From an uncultured Eubacteriales bacterium (lineage in GTDB: Bacteria > Bacillota > Clostridia > Lachnospirales > CAG-274), in NCBI GenBank assembly GCA_905201505.1, contig CAJKOJ010000045.1, positions 1-15,393 of the forward strand: a stretch of 15,393 nucleotides of DNA, given 5' to 3'. Positions 4,158 through 11,142 of the stretch are shown here, one piece after another. Position 1 is the stretch's first letter. Each line of letters starts with the position of its first letter. The position numbers and the translations under genes are program-made. The notes under the pieces were generated by a model. The model did no database searches. It was not told the DNA's origin and saw only the letters and a program-made list of their open reading frames with translations.

Positions 4158-5429
4158 ATGCTATTAATGTTTAAAGTAAAGAATTATACATCTTTTAAAA
4201 ATGAATCCATATTGGATTTGCGTGCCACGTCTTACGTCCAGCACCCTTCTCATATTATACCTGTGAATAACAAATTGGGGTTGCTTAAAACAACTGCTGT
4301 ATATGGTGCAAATGCCTCAGGCAAGTCTAATTTGATTTCCGCAATGTTCTTTTTTGAACAATATATCTTTACACAGTTTATAAGCAAAAAAGAATCTGAT
4401 TTTGAAACAGTAACAAATGATTTAAATATAAAACTTGAACCATTTGAATTAGCTGATAATAAAAACGAAGCATCAGAGTTTGATATAATATTTCTAAATA
4501 ATGGAAAACAAATACAGTATGGCTTTGAATGTACTTCAAAGGAAGTTTTAAATGAATGGCTGTATATTGATGACAAGAAAGTTTTTGAACGTAACGGCAC
4601 TGACCTTTCTTTTGGCAGTAAGTACAGTAAAATACTTAGTGCATACAAAAAACTTCCCTCTGAAAGACTTTACATTGCTGTACTTGAATATTTTCTTGAC
4701 AATGAAGCAAGAAAAATAATTCTCGATGACTTTATTTCTTTCTTCAGCAGCAAGTACAATGTATTTTCAGAAATTTTGTTTGAATCTACCGTTAAAGGTT
4801 TGGCAGGAAGTGTCGGTCTTTCTGAAAAACTTGTAATCAATACCACCTACAGAAAAAAAGTAGAATATTATTTACGTCTTATTGATGTTGGTATTAAACG
4901 CCTTGATGTGGAAACTGAAACTATAATAAATGAACGTACTGGGAGGAAAAAGAAAGAAAAGATAATTAAAACAGTTCACAATATATATGATGATATGGGT
5001 AATATTATCGGTGAGAAAAAATTTGACTTACGTCAGGAATCTACAGGCACACTTCGTTTTCTCGCTTATATTCAAAACATAATTGAAATGGTTAAAAACG
5101 GCGGTGTGTTTATTGTAGATGAAATGTCAGCAAGGCTTCATCCATTATTGACAAAACTTATTGTTGATATTTTCTCATCAGCTCAAAACAGCAAAGCTCA
5201 GCTGATTTTTACAACTCATGATATTTCCCTGCTTAATAAGGAACAATTCCGCCGTGATGAAGTGGTATTTGTCGATAAAAATGAAAGAGGAGAATCTGTC
5301 TTATATGCCCTCTCCGATTTAAAAGTGCGTGAAGATGCCACATTCAGTAAAGATTATCTTCAGGGAAAATACGGTGCAATTCCTATTTTCAATTATGACG
5401 AACTTATGGACGGTGATTTAAATGGGTAG
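4158..5429 (+). CDS. AAA/ABC-type ATPase of an RloA/AbiL-like defence pair
   Basis: The 423-residue protein belongs to the AAA_15/AAA_21 group of SMC/OLD-like ATPases that includes RloA and the ATPase subunits of AbiL and PARIS-type systems. The N-terminus (FKVKNYTSFKNESILDL) is typical of the group. Walker A is GANASGKS (residues 50-57), Walker B is VFIVDE (317-322), and a TTHD motif (352-355) provides the switch histidine. The middle region (about 90-290) is charged and variable, as expected for a coiled-coil or sensor insert. AAGGAGG lies 8 nt before the ATG. The stop overlaps the next gene by 8 nt, which indicates coupled translation and a shared complex. It probably senses phage infection and controls its nuclease partner, which is inference from related systems. 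Confidence 0.85.
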   Translation: MLLMFKVKNYTSFKNESILDLRATSYVQHPSHIIPVNNKLGLLKTTAVYGANASGKSNLISAMFFFEQYIFTQFISKKESDFETVTNDLNIKLEPFELADNKNEASEFDIIFLNNGKQIQYGFECTSKEVLNEWLYIDDKKVFERNGTDLSFGSKYSKILSAYKKLPSERLYIAVLEYFLDNEARKIILDDFISFFSSKYNVFSEILFESTVKGLAGSVGLSEKLVINTTYRKKVEYYLRLIDVGIKRLDVETETIINERTGRKKKEKIIKTVHNIYDDMGNIIGEKKFDLRQESTGTLRFLAYIQNIIEMVKNGGVFIVDEMSARLHPLLTKLIVDIFSSAQNSKAQLIFTTHDISLLNKEQFRRDEVVFVDKNERGESVLYALSDLKVREDATFSKDYLQGKYGAIPIFNYDELMDGDLNG

Positions 5430-6066
5430 AACACAGTTATCACCTAAGCGTCTTTCAGAAACAAAAAGGATTAACATAGGTAAAATTATTATTTTCTGTG
5501 AGGGTAAAACCGAAAAATACTATTTTGAATATTTTTCAGAGATTATTAAAAAAAATAAATATACTGACATTGAAATTGTTTTAGAATCTGCTAAAGGAAA
5601 TGCACAGGCTGTTCTTAATTATGCTGATAACTTTTTAGCTGAAGAACAAAACAACCAAAAATACAGTAACTACGGAAAATATTTAGTATTTGACTGTGAT
5701 GCTCCACCCAACGTTCAATCAGTTATTCAGCAATCCGGCGTATATAAACTGCTTATAACAAATTACTTATTTGAAACCTGGCTCTTAATGCACTTTGAAG
5801 ATGTATATGAAAAGCTATCTAAAAGAAAAATATACAGCAGTCTGTCTAAGCATCTTGCCAACTCATATTCAAAAGGCAGTAAAGGCAAAATAAGAGAAAT
5901 AATACAAAACGGTAATGTCGAAAAGGCAATTGATAATGCAAAAACACTTGAGCAATTCTATAAAGACAAAAATAAAACAGTTTATTCAAATATACAGGAT
6001 ATGAATCCATATACAAGTGTATATGTTTTAATCGAACAGTTTATGGTTGAAATTTCTGCAAACTAA
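5422..6066 (+). CDS. RloB-like Toprim-type nuclease, partner of the upstream ATPase
   Basis: This 214-residue protein has the RloB family layout. IIIFCEGKTEKYYFEYF near the N-terminus carries the conserved glutamate (E27) and YLVFDCD carries the DxD pair (D91, D93), the metal-binding signature of a Toprim fold. NYLFETWLLMHFED (about 111-124) is a further family-like block. The start codon overlaps the ATPase stop as ATGGGTAG, so synthesis is coupled. In AbiL, PARIS and OLD-type systems the Toprim subunit is the effector that cuts nucleic acid or halts growth when freed or activated by the ATPase. The same role here is inferred. About 100 bp of AT-rich DNA separates the stop from the shared terminator. 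Confidence 0.82.
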   Translation: MGRTQLSPKRLSETKRINIGKIIIFCEGKTEKYYFEYFSEIIKKNKYTDIEIVLESAKGNAQAVLNYADNFLAEEQNNQKYSNYGKYLVFDCDAPPNVQSVIQQSGVYKLLITNYLFETWLLMHFEDVYEKLSKRKIYSSLSKHLANSYSKGSKGKIREIIQNGNVEKAIDNAKTLEQFYKDKNKTVYSNIQDMNPYTSVYVLIEQFMVEISAN

Positions 6067-6164
6067 TGTTAATCAGCTGTCAAAAGTTTAATATTTTTTT
6101 AAAAAAACTTATTATTCTGAAATAAACTATAAAACACACAAATCTTTTATTTTTATTTCATAAA

Positions 6165-6202
6165 CAAAAAACTGCTCCGATAAAAATATTGGAGCAGTTT
6201 TT
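6165..6202. terminator. Bidirectional terminator between the defence pair and yhbY
   Basis: AAAAACTGCTCC (6166-6177) pairs perfectly with GGAGCAGTTTTT (6191-6202). T-runs on both strands let it serve the plus-strand ATPase-nuclease operon and the minus-strand obg-yhbY operon. Confidence 0.88.
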
Positions 6203-6244
6203 AACACAAATGGTGTGTACTTTAAATCAACGTTTTTTATTTCC

Positions 6245-6535
6245 TTATCTCGGAAGCTCAATAACAGGCTTATCCTTTTTAGGTCTGTACAATACAAACT
6301 TTCTGCCTATTACCTGCACAACCTCTGACCTTGACCTTTCACCGCAGATATGTGCCACATCTCTTACATCTTCAAGACAATTATCAAGAACAGTACACTT
6401 AATAAGCTCTCTTGCTTCAAGTGCTTCATTACAGCTTTCCACTACTTCAGGAGTAGCACCGCTTTTTCCTATAGAAACAATTGTATCAATTTTTGTAGCC
6501 ATTTTCCTTAAAAAAGCCCTTTGTTTACTTGTCAT
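6245..6535 (-). CDS. yhbY: YhbY-type CRM-domain RNA-binding protein
   Basis: This 96-residue protein is a single CRM (CRS1-YhbY) domain, a ribosome-associated RNA-binding fold linked to 50S assembly. The opening MTSKQRAFLRKMATKIDTIV and the loop IGKSGATPEVV (GxxG-like) match the family. The end, IGRKFVLYRPKKDKPVIELP, is also typical. TAAGGAGG lies upstream of ATG 6535. A tiny ATG-CAC-TAA frame between the site and the start is ignored. It lies 14 nt after obg on the same strand, so the two are probably co-transcribed, which suits two 50S assembly factors. Confidence 0.93.
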   Translation of the reverse strand: MTSKQRAFLRKMATKIDTIVSIGKSGATPEVVESCNEALEARELIKCTVLDNCLEDVRDVAHICGERSRSEVVQVIGRKFVLYRPKKDKPVIELPR

Positions 6536-6549
6536 TAGTGCATTCCTCC

Positions 6550-7839
6550 TTAATGATAGAATTCAAATTCCAAATCATAAATTTTAACAGTGTCGCCTTC
6601 TTCTATTCCCTTTTCTTCAAGGGCGGCAATAATACCCTTTTCTCTTAAATACCTTTGGAAAAAGGCAAATCCCTTTTCAGTTTCGATATTTGTATAGCCC
6701 ATCATCTTTTCTACGCCAATGCCTTCAACCACAAAGTAGTGCTCACTGTACTGCTCAATAGTAAATGGCTCTTTATCAGCCTCAGCCTGTGCTTCAAGCT
6801 CAGCAAATTCATCGTATTCCTCTTCAAATATAATATCTTCAGGATAATCCTTAAGAATATCAGCAACAGCCGCAAGCATCTCATCAAGACCTGTATTTGT
6901 AGCTGCTGAAATAGGGAATACTTTTACCAAATCTGATTCATACTTAGCCTTAATTTTTTCAAAGTTTTCCTGTGCTTCCGGAATATCCATTTTATTCACA
7001 GCAATGACTGTAGGTCTTTCAGAAAGACCTTCCTTGTACTTTTCAAGCTCAGCCTTAATTTTTTCAATATTCTCAATAGGGTCTGTACCCTCAAGTGCAG
7101 CTCCGTCAACTACGTGAACAAAAACTTTGGTTCTCTCCACGTGTCTTAAAAACTCGTGGCCTAAACCAATACCCTCGCTTGCACCCTCTATAAGTCCCGG
7201 AATATCCGCCATTACAAAGTCATCGCCCCACTTGCTTCTTACAACACCTAAATTAGGTGAAAGAGTAGTGAAATGATAGTTGGCTATCTTTGGATTGGCA
7301 TTTGTAACCATAGAAAGCAGTGTAGACTTTCCTACATTCGGAAAACCAATTAACCCAACATCAGCAATTAATTTAAGTTCAAGAACAACGTCATATTCCT
7401 TTGATGTTCTGCCTCTTTCTGCATATCTAGGAGCCTGCCTTGTCGGTGTAGCAAAGTGCTGATTTCCTTTTCCGCCCTTGCCGCCTTTTATGATTATCTT
7501 TTTTTCACCGTTATGAGTTAAGTCAGCCATTATTTTATTTGTAGCCGCTTCTCTTATTATAGTACCTACAGGTACCTTTATTATGACGTTTTCACCGTCA
7601 GCACCTGTACAGTTACGCTTGCCTCCGTCTGCTCCGGGAGCAGCCTTAAACATTCTTTTATATCTGAAGTCTAACAGAGTATTAATACCCTCATCAGCCA
7701 CAAACACAACATCTCCGCCCTTGCCGCCGTCTCCGCCGTCAGGGCCGCCGTTTGTAATATATTTAGCTCTGTAAAAGCTTACTGCACCGTTACCGCCGTT
7801 ACCGCCTTTAATATGAATTTTAGCTCTGTCTACAAACAT
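6550..7839 (-). CDS. obg: GTPase Obg, 50S assembly and stress factor
   Basis: The 429-residue protein has all three parts of Obg. The glycine-rich Obg fold occupies about residues 1-158 (KGGNGGNGAVSF, GGPDGGDGGKGGD). The G domain carries GFPNVGKST, DIPGLIEGA, NKMD and SAA. The C-terminal OCT domain (about 350-429) ends YDLEFEFYH. The start at 7839 (MFVDRAKIHIKGG) is chosen over 7884 because AGAGGAAG precedes it and the family starts there. Obg binds the 50S subunit and couples GTP or ppGpp levels to assembly and, in spore formers, to sporulation signalling. The 186 bp upstream (7840-8025) must hold its promoter, but I find no strong one. Confidence 0.97.
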   Translation of the reverse strand: MFVDRAKIHIKGGNGGNGAVSFYRAKYITNGGPDGGDGGKGGDVVFVADEGINTLLDFRYKRMFKAAPGADGGKRNCTGADGENVIIKVPVGTIIREAATNKIMADLTHNGEKKIIIKGGKGGKGNQHFATPTRQAPRYAERGRTSKEYDVVLELKLIADVGLIGFPNVGKSTLLSMVTNANPKIANYHFTTLSPNLGVVRSKWGDDFVMADIPGLIEGASEGIGLGHEFLRHVERTKVFVHVVDGAALEGTDPIENIEKIKAELEKYKEGLSERPTVIAVNKMDIPEAQENFEKIKAKYESDLVKVFPISAATNTGLDEMLAAVADILKDYPEDIIFEEEYDEFAELEAQAEADKEPFTIEQYSEHYFVVEGIGVEKMMGYTNIETEKGFAFFQRYLREKGIIAALEEKGIEEGDTVKIYDLEFEFYH

Positions 7840-8025
7840 ATCGTCACTTCCTCTCCATACTGCAAAACAACTTTTTATCTCCACACCTGTTTCTCTTTTA
7901 GGTTATGCAAATTTATATTCCACAATGCAGTTGTTGCGGCATATTTAAATATTAACATAACAAACTCATTTATATACCATATTCAATCTGTACTCTGGAA
8001 TACAAATCTCCATAACCTGATTACT

Positions 8026-8063
8026 TAAAAAAGACTGACCCAAAAGAAATATCTAGGTCAGTC
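8026..8063 (-). terminator. Terminator of the rplU-prp-rpmA operon
   Basis: On the minus strand GACTGACC (8063-8056) pairs with GGTCAGTC (8040-8033), and TTTTTT follows. It lies about 20 nt after the rpmA stop. Confidence 0.88.
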
Positions 8064-8081
8064 TACTTAGTTAATTATTAA

Positions 8082-8366
8082 TTACTCAGCTACTGGGTAA
8101 ACAGAAACCTGCTTCTTGTCCTTACCCTTTCTCTCGTACTTAACTCTTCCATCAACAAGAGCGAATAATGTATCATTACCACCCTTACCAACGTTGATAC
8201 CTGGATGAATTTTAGTACCTCTCTGAGTGTAAAGAATGTTGCCGGCCTTAACAACCTGACCGTCTGCTCTCTTTGCACCTAATCTCTTAGACTCAGAGTC
8301 ACGGCCGTTCTTAGTAGAACCAACACCCTTCTTATGAGCAAATAACTGAAGGTTAATTCTTAACAT
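8082..8366 (-). CDS. rpmA: Ribosomal protein bL27 with cleavable N-terminal extension
   Basis: The 94-residue L27 begins MLRINLQLFA before HKKGVGSTKNGRDS. In Firmicutes such an extension, ending in a motif like LQLFA or LQFFA, is removed by the Prp protease to expose the N-terminus that reaches the peptidyl-transferase centre. The prp gene is immediately upstream. The body (LGAKRADGQ, GNILYTQRGTKIHPG, FALVDGRVKYE) is canonical. The ATG at 8366 is chosen over GTG at 8375 because AGGAGG (minus strand, 8380-8375) is spaced 8 nt from it. It is the last gene of the operon. Confidence 0.97.
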   Translation of the reverse strand: MLRINLQLFAHKKGVGSTKNGRDSESKRLGAKRADGQVVKAGNILYTQRGTKIHPGINVGKGGNDTLFALVDGRVKYERKGKDKKQVSVYPVAE

Positions 8367-8378
8367 CACTTGCACCTC

Positions 8379-8681
8379 CTAATCATAAACGACAATTTCG
8401 TCTTTATAGCTTTCTTCAATAGATTTGTAACCAAGAACCAAACTTTCCATCAGAAGTTCTGCTTTTCCTTCGTTGTCAAACTGTGATACAGTAAGTACTG
8501 CATCTCCTCCGTCAGGCTTACAGTCAAACTCAAAATGAGCTGAAGTAAACATTTCAAGACTGTTGCAGGCATTAAGCAGAAGTATTGATACTGCAGAGCA
8601 CACAATCGGGTCACCATGATTTAAAACCCTCACTCCGCATATTTTATTCTCGGCATTTCTGATAATATTAATATTTATCAT
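8379..8681 (-). CDS. prp: Ribosomal-processing cysteine protease Prp
   Basis: Prp cuts the N-terminal extension from L27 and sits between rplU and rpmA, as here. The 100-residue protein has the cysteine motif IVCSAVS (C28) and a typical C-terminal half (GKAELLMESLVLGYKSIEESYKD). The histidine expected in a GHA motif appears to be H22 in VLNHGD. In Staphylococcus aureus Prp the catalytic pair is, from memory, H22 and C34, so the segment between His and Cys is about six residues shorter here. The target motif in rpmA is intact, suggesting the enzyme still works. The ribosome site is weak (GCTGA), and the start lies 11 nt after the rplU stop, so translation is probably coupled. Confidence 0.9.
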   Translation of the reverse strand: MININIIRNAENKICGVRVLNHGDPIVCSAVSILLLNACNSLEMFTSAHFEFDCKPDGGDAVLTVSQFDNEGKAELLMESLVLGYKSIEESYKDEIVVYD

Positions 8682-8692
8682 TTCAGCAAAAA

Positions 8693-9001
8693 TCAGCCAT
8701 TAATTTTTTCAATCTTTAACTGTGTGAAAGGCTGTCTGTGACCATTCTTTTTATGGAAGCCCTTCTTTGGCTTGTACTTGTAAACGATAACTTTCTTAGC
8801 CTTACCGTCTCCCATAACAGTTGCCTCAACTGTTGCAGCAGAAGCGTCAGCACCGAACTTAAAGCTGTCACCGTCGCATACAGCTAAAACCTTGTCAAAA
8901 GTATACTTTGAATCAGCTTCAACACCTAACTTTTCAACAGTGATGACATCACCCTCAGCTACTTTGTACTGCTTACCACCTGTTTCAATAATTGCGTACA
9001 T
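8693..9001 (-). CDS. rplU: Ribosomal protein bL21
   Basis: The 102-residue protein starts MYAIIETGGKQYKVAEGD and contains YKYKPKKGFHKKNGHRQ, the signature region of L21, which binds 23S rRNA. The ATG at 9001 follows AGGAGGTG with about 9 nt spacing and is chosen over the in-frame extension to 9025, which would cover the ribosome site. It is the first gene of rplU-prp-rpmA and has a structured leader and consensus promoter. Confidence 0.97.
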   Translation of the reverse strand: MYAIIETGGKQYKVAEGDVITVEKLGVEADSKYTFDKVLAVCDGDSFKFGADASAATVEATVMGDGKAKKVIVYKYKPKKGFHKKNGHRQPFTQLKIEKING

Positions 9002-9018
9002 TCCCTTGTACACCTCCT

Positions 9019-9081
9019 TAAACAAAACTCGCCGAATTTGGTGTGATTACTCATCTTGTAAACCTATTCGTGCGGCATAAC
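9019..9081 (-). promoter_or_regulatory. Probable L21 leader RNA
   Basis: The 5' UTR between the predicted start (about 9081) and the ribosome site contains GCCGCACGAATAGG followed by CAAGATGAGTA and ATTCGGCGAG. GCCG/GAAT can pair with ATTCGGC around a bulge. An L21 leader regulating this operon is known in Firmicutes, and position and sequence resemble it. Identity is from memory and not tested against a model. Confidence 0.55.
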
Positions 9082-9087
9082 AAAAGT

Positions 9088-9116
9088 ATTATATCACAGC
9101 ACACACCTATTGTCAA
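9088..9116 (-). promoter_or_regulatory. Promoter of rplU-prp-rpmA
   Basis: On the minus strand TTGACA (9116-9111), 17 bp and TATAAT (9093-9088) form a perfect consensus promoter. No terminator is seen between it and the DUF1232 gene, so some read-through from upstream is possible. Confidence 0.92.
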
Positions 9117-9162
9117 CTGCTTTTTAAATTATTTACGTTCTCTTTTATTGCTCAATGAAGTT

Positions 9163-9513
9163 TCAATCTGCGTCTATAACATTATCATTTTTTAAAGCTG
9201 ACCAAGTTTTGTAAAAACTAAGCTCTTTCTTTAAAATCTTGAGCATAAAACCAATAACAGCAATATCATCTATTTGCCCTATTACCGGTATAAAATCAGG
9301 TATCAAATCTATAGGACAAATTACATAAGCAATACATATACCGGTTATTATACCCGTTCTCTTTGATATATGCTTGTACTCACCCTTTGCCCAGTCTGTA
9401 AGCATAGCACAAAATGTGCGTATATCTTCTTTACAGTTAACAAGCTGTGGTGTTGTCTCCACAGCCTGCACTAAACATTTTGTAAATTTTTTTACTTTTT
9501 CCATACTTATCAT
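9163..9513 (-). CDS. DUF1232 (YkvA-type) small membrane protein
   Basis: The 116-residue protein carries the DUF1232 core YVICPIDLIPDFIPVIGQIDD (residues about 63-83), within two adjacent hydrophobic segments (GIITGICIAYVICPIDLIP and IAVIGFMLKIL). The N-terminal 55 residues are charged and probably cytoplasmic. The function of the family is unknown. GGTGAT precedes ATG 9513. The gene starts 22 nt after the PEGA-domain gene and is probably co-transcribed with it, suggesting a shared envelope role, but this is only context. Confidence 0.82.
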   Translation of the reverse strand: MISMEKVKKFTKCLVQAVETTPQLVNCKEDIRTFCAMLTDWAKGEYKHISKRTGIITGICIAYVICPIDLIPDFIPVIGQIDDIAVIGFMLKILKKELSFYKTWSALKNDNVIDAD

Positions 9514-9535
9514 AATATCACCGTTTCAGAAAAAA

Positions 9536-10873
9536 TTACTGCTCTTTTGTCAGTTCAAAACTTCCTGATATTTCCTGACCGTCAACACTTACATTTATTT
9601 GCTTGCTCTGTGATTCATATCCCGGGCATACAGCCTTTGCAACATAAGACCCTAAAGCAAGCTGTGCTTTTACAGTTCCTTTTCCTATATAATTGTCATT
9701 AATATAAATTTCAGCGTCAGAAGGAACAGCACTTAACGTAACTGTACCTGACTGATTAAGCTTTTGAAGCTTAACCCTCAGTGTATTCTGGTCCTCGTCA
9801 ATAGTAACACTTCCTGTAAACTCAGCATACCCGCTTTTTGACGCTCTTACCTTGTATTCTCCGTATGGCAGGAGAATTGACTGGTCCTCGTCATACTCCT
9901 TATCATTGATATAAAGCGTGTAATCATTAACATTTGAATATACTGTCAAAGCACCTGTATTGACAACAACTTTTGACAAGTCAAGCACGTATGTTTCATT
10001 GGCTGATATTGTTACCTCTTTTGTAATGTCTGATATATTCTTGCCCTTTACAACTACACTGTGTGTTCCCTCACCTAATGCAACAAAAGGATTTGACACA
10101 TCAACAGCTGTATCTGTGCCGTCAACAGTAACCTTTGCATTTTTTATATTGTTTATATTTCTCAGCTCCAGACTGCCGTGTCCAAGCTCAATTACAATGC
10201 TGTATACCTTATCTACAGTACCATTATTGTATCCTGTAAGCTTTACTGTATCCATAGGGCTTATATTTTCAAGTGTAAGCTGGTTTCCGTTTTTATCCTT
10301 GACAGATATTATGTTTTCATCATATTTGTATGATGAATCCTTATGTTCCTTAGCTTCAATGCCGAATTTTACAAGTTTTGCAGTTTTGTTAATTCTTGCA
10401 CCTGTATCACTGAAACTCCACGCCGCCTCGCAAGGCTTAAGCTCTTTTAAATTTTTATCTTTGTCAAATATATATGTATATATCTCTCCAACATATATAT
10501 TTTCAACAGTTGTAGCCTTAGGCATAATAGATTTTTCAGTTACGGTCACTGTATTTACAGTATTGTTTTTAAGATTTTTAAACGTAATTGTTGAATTGCC
10601 GCTTTCATTTCCTTTATCAACGCCTATTACAACAGCGTCAATATCTGAACCTATTAAATTTGCCTGTGCCTGTCCTGCAATATCATTTGCCGAAAAATTA
10701 TCTGTTGAAATTTCACCTTCAGAATCAGCCATCATATAGCTGTACACAACAGAAAAACTTCCTATGCCTACAAACATACCCATAACCATTACAAGCGTTA
10801 TCATAATAGGTGTAACATTTTTCTTTTTTCTTCTGTAATTAGTCAGCTCGTTTTTACTTTTTCCCTTAACCAT
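9536..10873 (-). CDS. Membrane-anchored PEGA-domain protein
   Basis: The 445-residue protein has a short basic N-terminus (NYRRKKKN), one transmembrane segment (about residues 22-46) and a long extracellular part. The last 140 or so residues hold two PEGA-like beta modules, recognisable by GALTVYSNVNDYTLYINDKE...LPYGEYKVRASKSGY and GTVTLSAVPSDAEIYINDN...LALGSYVAKAVCPGY. A third, weaker one (GSLELRNINN...LGEGTHSVVVKG) lies near 232-305. PEGA domains occur in surface and wall-associated proteins, and the ligand is unknown. The ATG at 10873 is chosen because CAGGAGTG precedes it. The frame is open further upstream to 10957 but has no ribosome site there and would overlap the promoter. Confidence 0.85.
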   Translation of the reverse strand: MVKGKSKNELTNYRRKKKNVTPIMITLVMVMGMFVGIGSFSVVYSYMMADSEGEISTDNFSANDIAGQAQANLIGSDIDAVVIGVDKGNESGNSTITFKNLKNNTVNTVTVTEKSIMPKATTVENIYVGEIYTYIFDKDKNLKELKPCEAAWSFSDTGARINKTAKLVKFGIEAKEHKDSSYKYDENIISVKDKNGNQLTLENISPMDTVKLTGYNNGTVDKVYSIVIELGHGSLELRNINNIKNAKVTVDGTDTAVDVSNPFVALGEGTHSVVVKGKNISDITKEVTISANETYVLDLSKVVVNTGALTVYSNVNDYTLYINDKEYDEDQSILLPYGEYKVRASKSGYAEFTGSVTIDEDQNTLRVKLQKLNQSGTVTLSAVPSDAEIYINDNYIGKGTVKAQLALGSYVAKAVCPGYESQSKQINVSVDGQEISGSFELTKEQ

Positions 10874-10928
10874 AATGACACTCCTGTTATTTATCTTATT
10901 ATAATTAAATTCTTGCTTCCTATATGTT

Positions 10929-10957
10929 ATTTTATATGCAAACGCATTAAATAACAA
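10929..10957 (-). promoter_or_regulatory. Promoter of the PEGA-DUF1232 operon
   Basis: On the minus strand TTGTTA (10957-10952), 17 bp and TAAAAT (10934-10929) give a start near 10922. It diverges from the nfn promoter about 150 bp away. Confidence 0.6.
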
Positions 10958-11077
10958 GACTTTTTTTTAAATTAATTAAATATATTAATTATTGACCGTT
11001 ATATCGGTATAAAAAAGCATATTTTTTTTGTCACTTTTGCACAAAAGATTAATTTTTATTTGATTTTAGCAAAAAAA

Positions 11078-11095
11078 TTGTTTTAAATTTAACAA
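11078..11095. promoter_or_regulatory. Probable Rex operator in front of nfnAB
   Basis: The 18 bases TTGTTTTAAATTTAACAA match the Rex consensus (TTGTTAA, four bases, TTAACAA) at 12 of 14 defined positions. The site occupies the region between the expected -35 and -10 boxes, a position suited to repression. Rex senses the NADH/NAD+ ratio, which fits an NADH-using transhydrogenase. Confidence 0.6.
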
Positions 11096-11103
11096 CATTG
11101 TTG

Positions 11104-11109
11104 TATAAT
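11104..11109 (+). promoter_or_regulatory. -10 box of the nfnAB promoter
   Basis: TATAAT lies 33 nt before the nfnA start, with a predicted transcript start near 11116. No good -35 box is present at 16-18 bp, where the probable Rex site lies instead. A small inverted repeat (ACAAC/GTTGT, 11092-11104) abuts it. Confidence 0.6.
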
Positions 11110-11142
11110 GAAAAGATAGAATTAAATGTTAGGAGGATAACT

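Noticed and set aside
6189..6587. A 132-codon plus-strand frame opposite yhbY
   Set aside because: It is antisense to yhbY and the 3' end of obg, begins inside a terminator and shows no family features.
7878..7905. CRISPR-repeat-like CCTGTTTCTCTTTTA upstream of obg
   Set aside because: Only about 13 bases match, there is no CAATACAA part and no second copy at spacer distance, so chance in AT-rich DNA is likely.
9168..9175. ATTGAAAC handle-like octamer at the end of the DUF1232 gene
   Set aside because: Eight bases only, inside or next to a coding end, with no repeat context.
9960..10739. A 259-codon plus-strand frame opposite the PEGA gene
   Set aside because: It is the complement of a well-supported coding region, has no ribosome site, and reads as low-complexity Ser/Phe/Leu typical of antisense frames.
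11098..11142. Extended NfnA start (TTG at 11098)
   Set aside because: It would begin upstream of the -10 box. AGGAGG followed by ATG at 11143 matches the family start.
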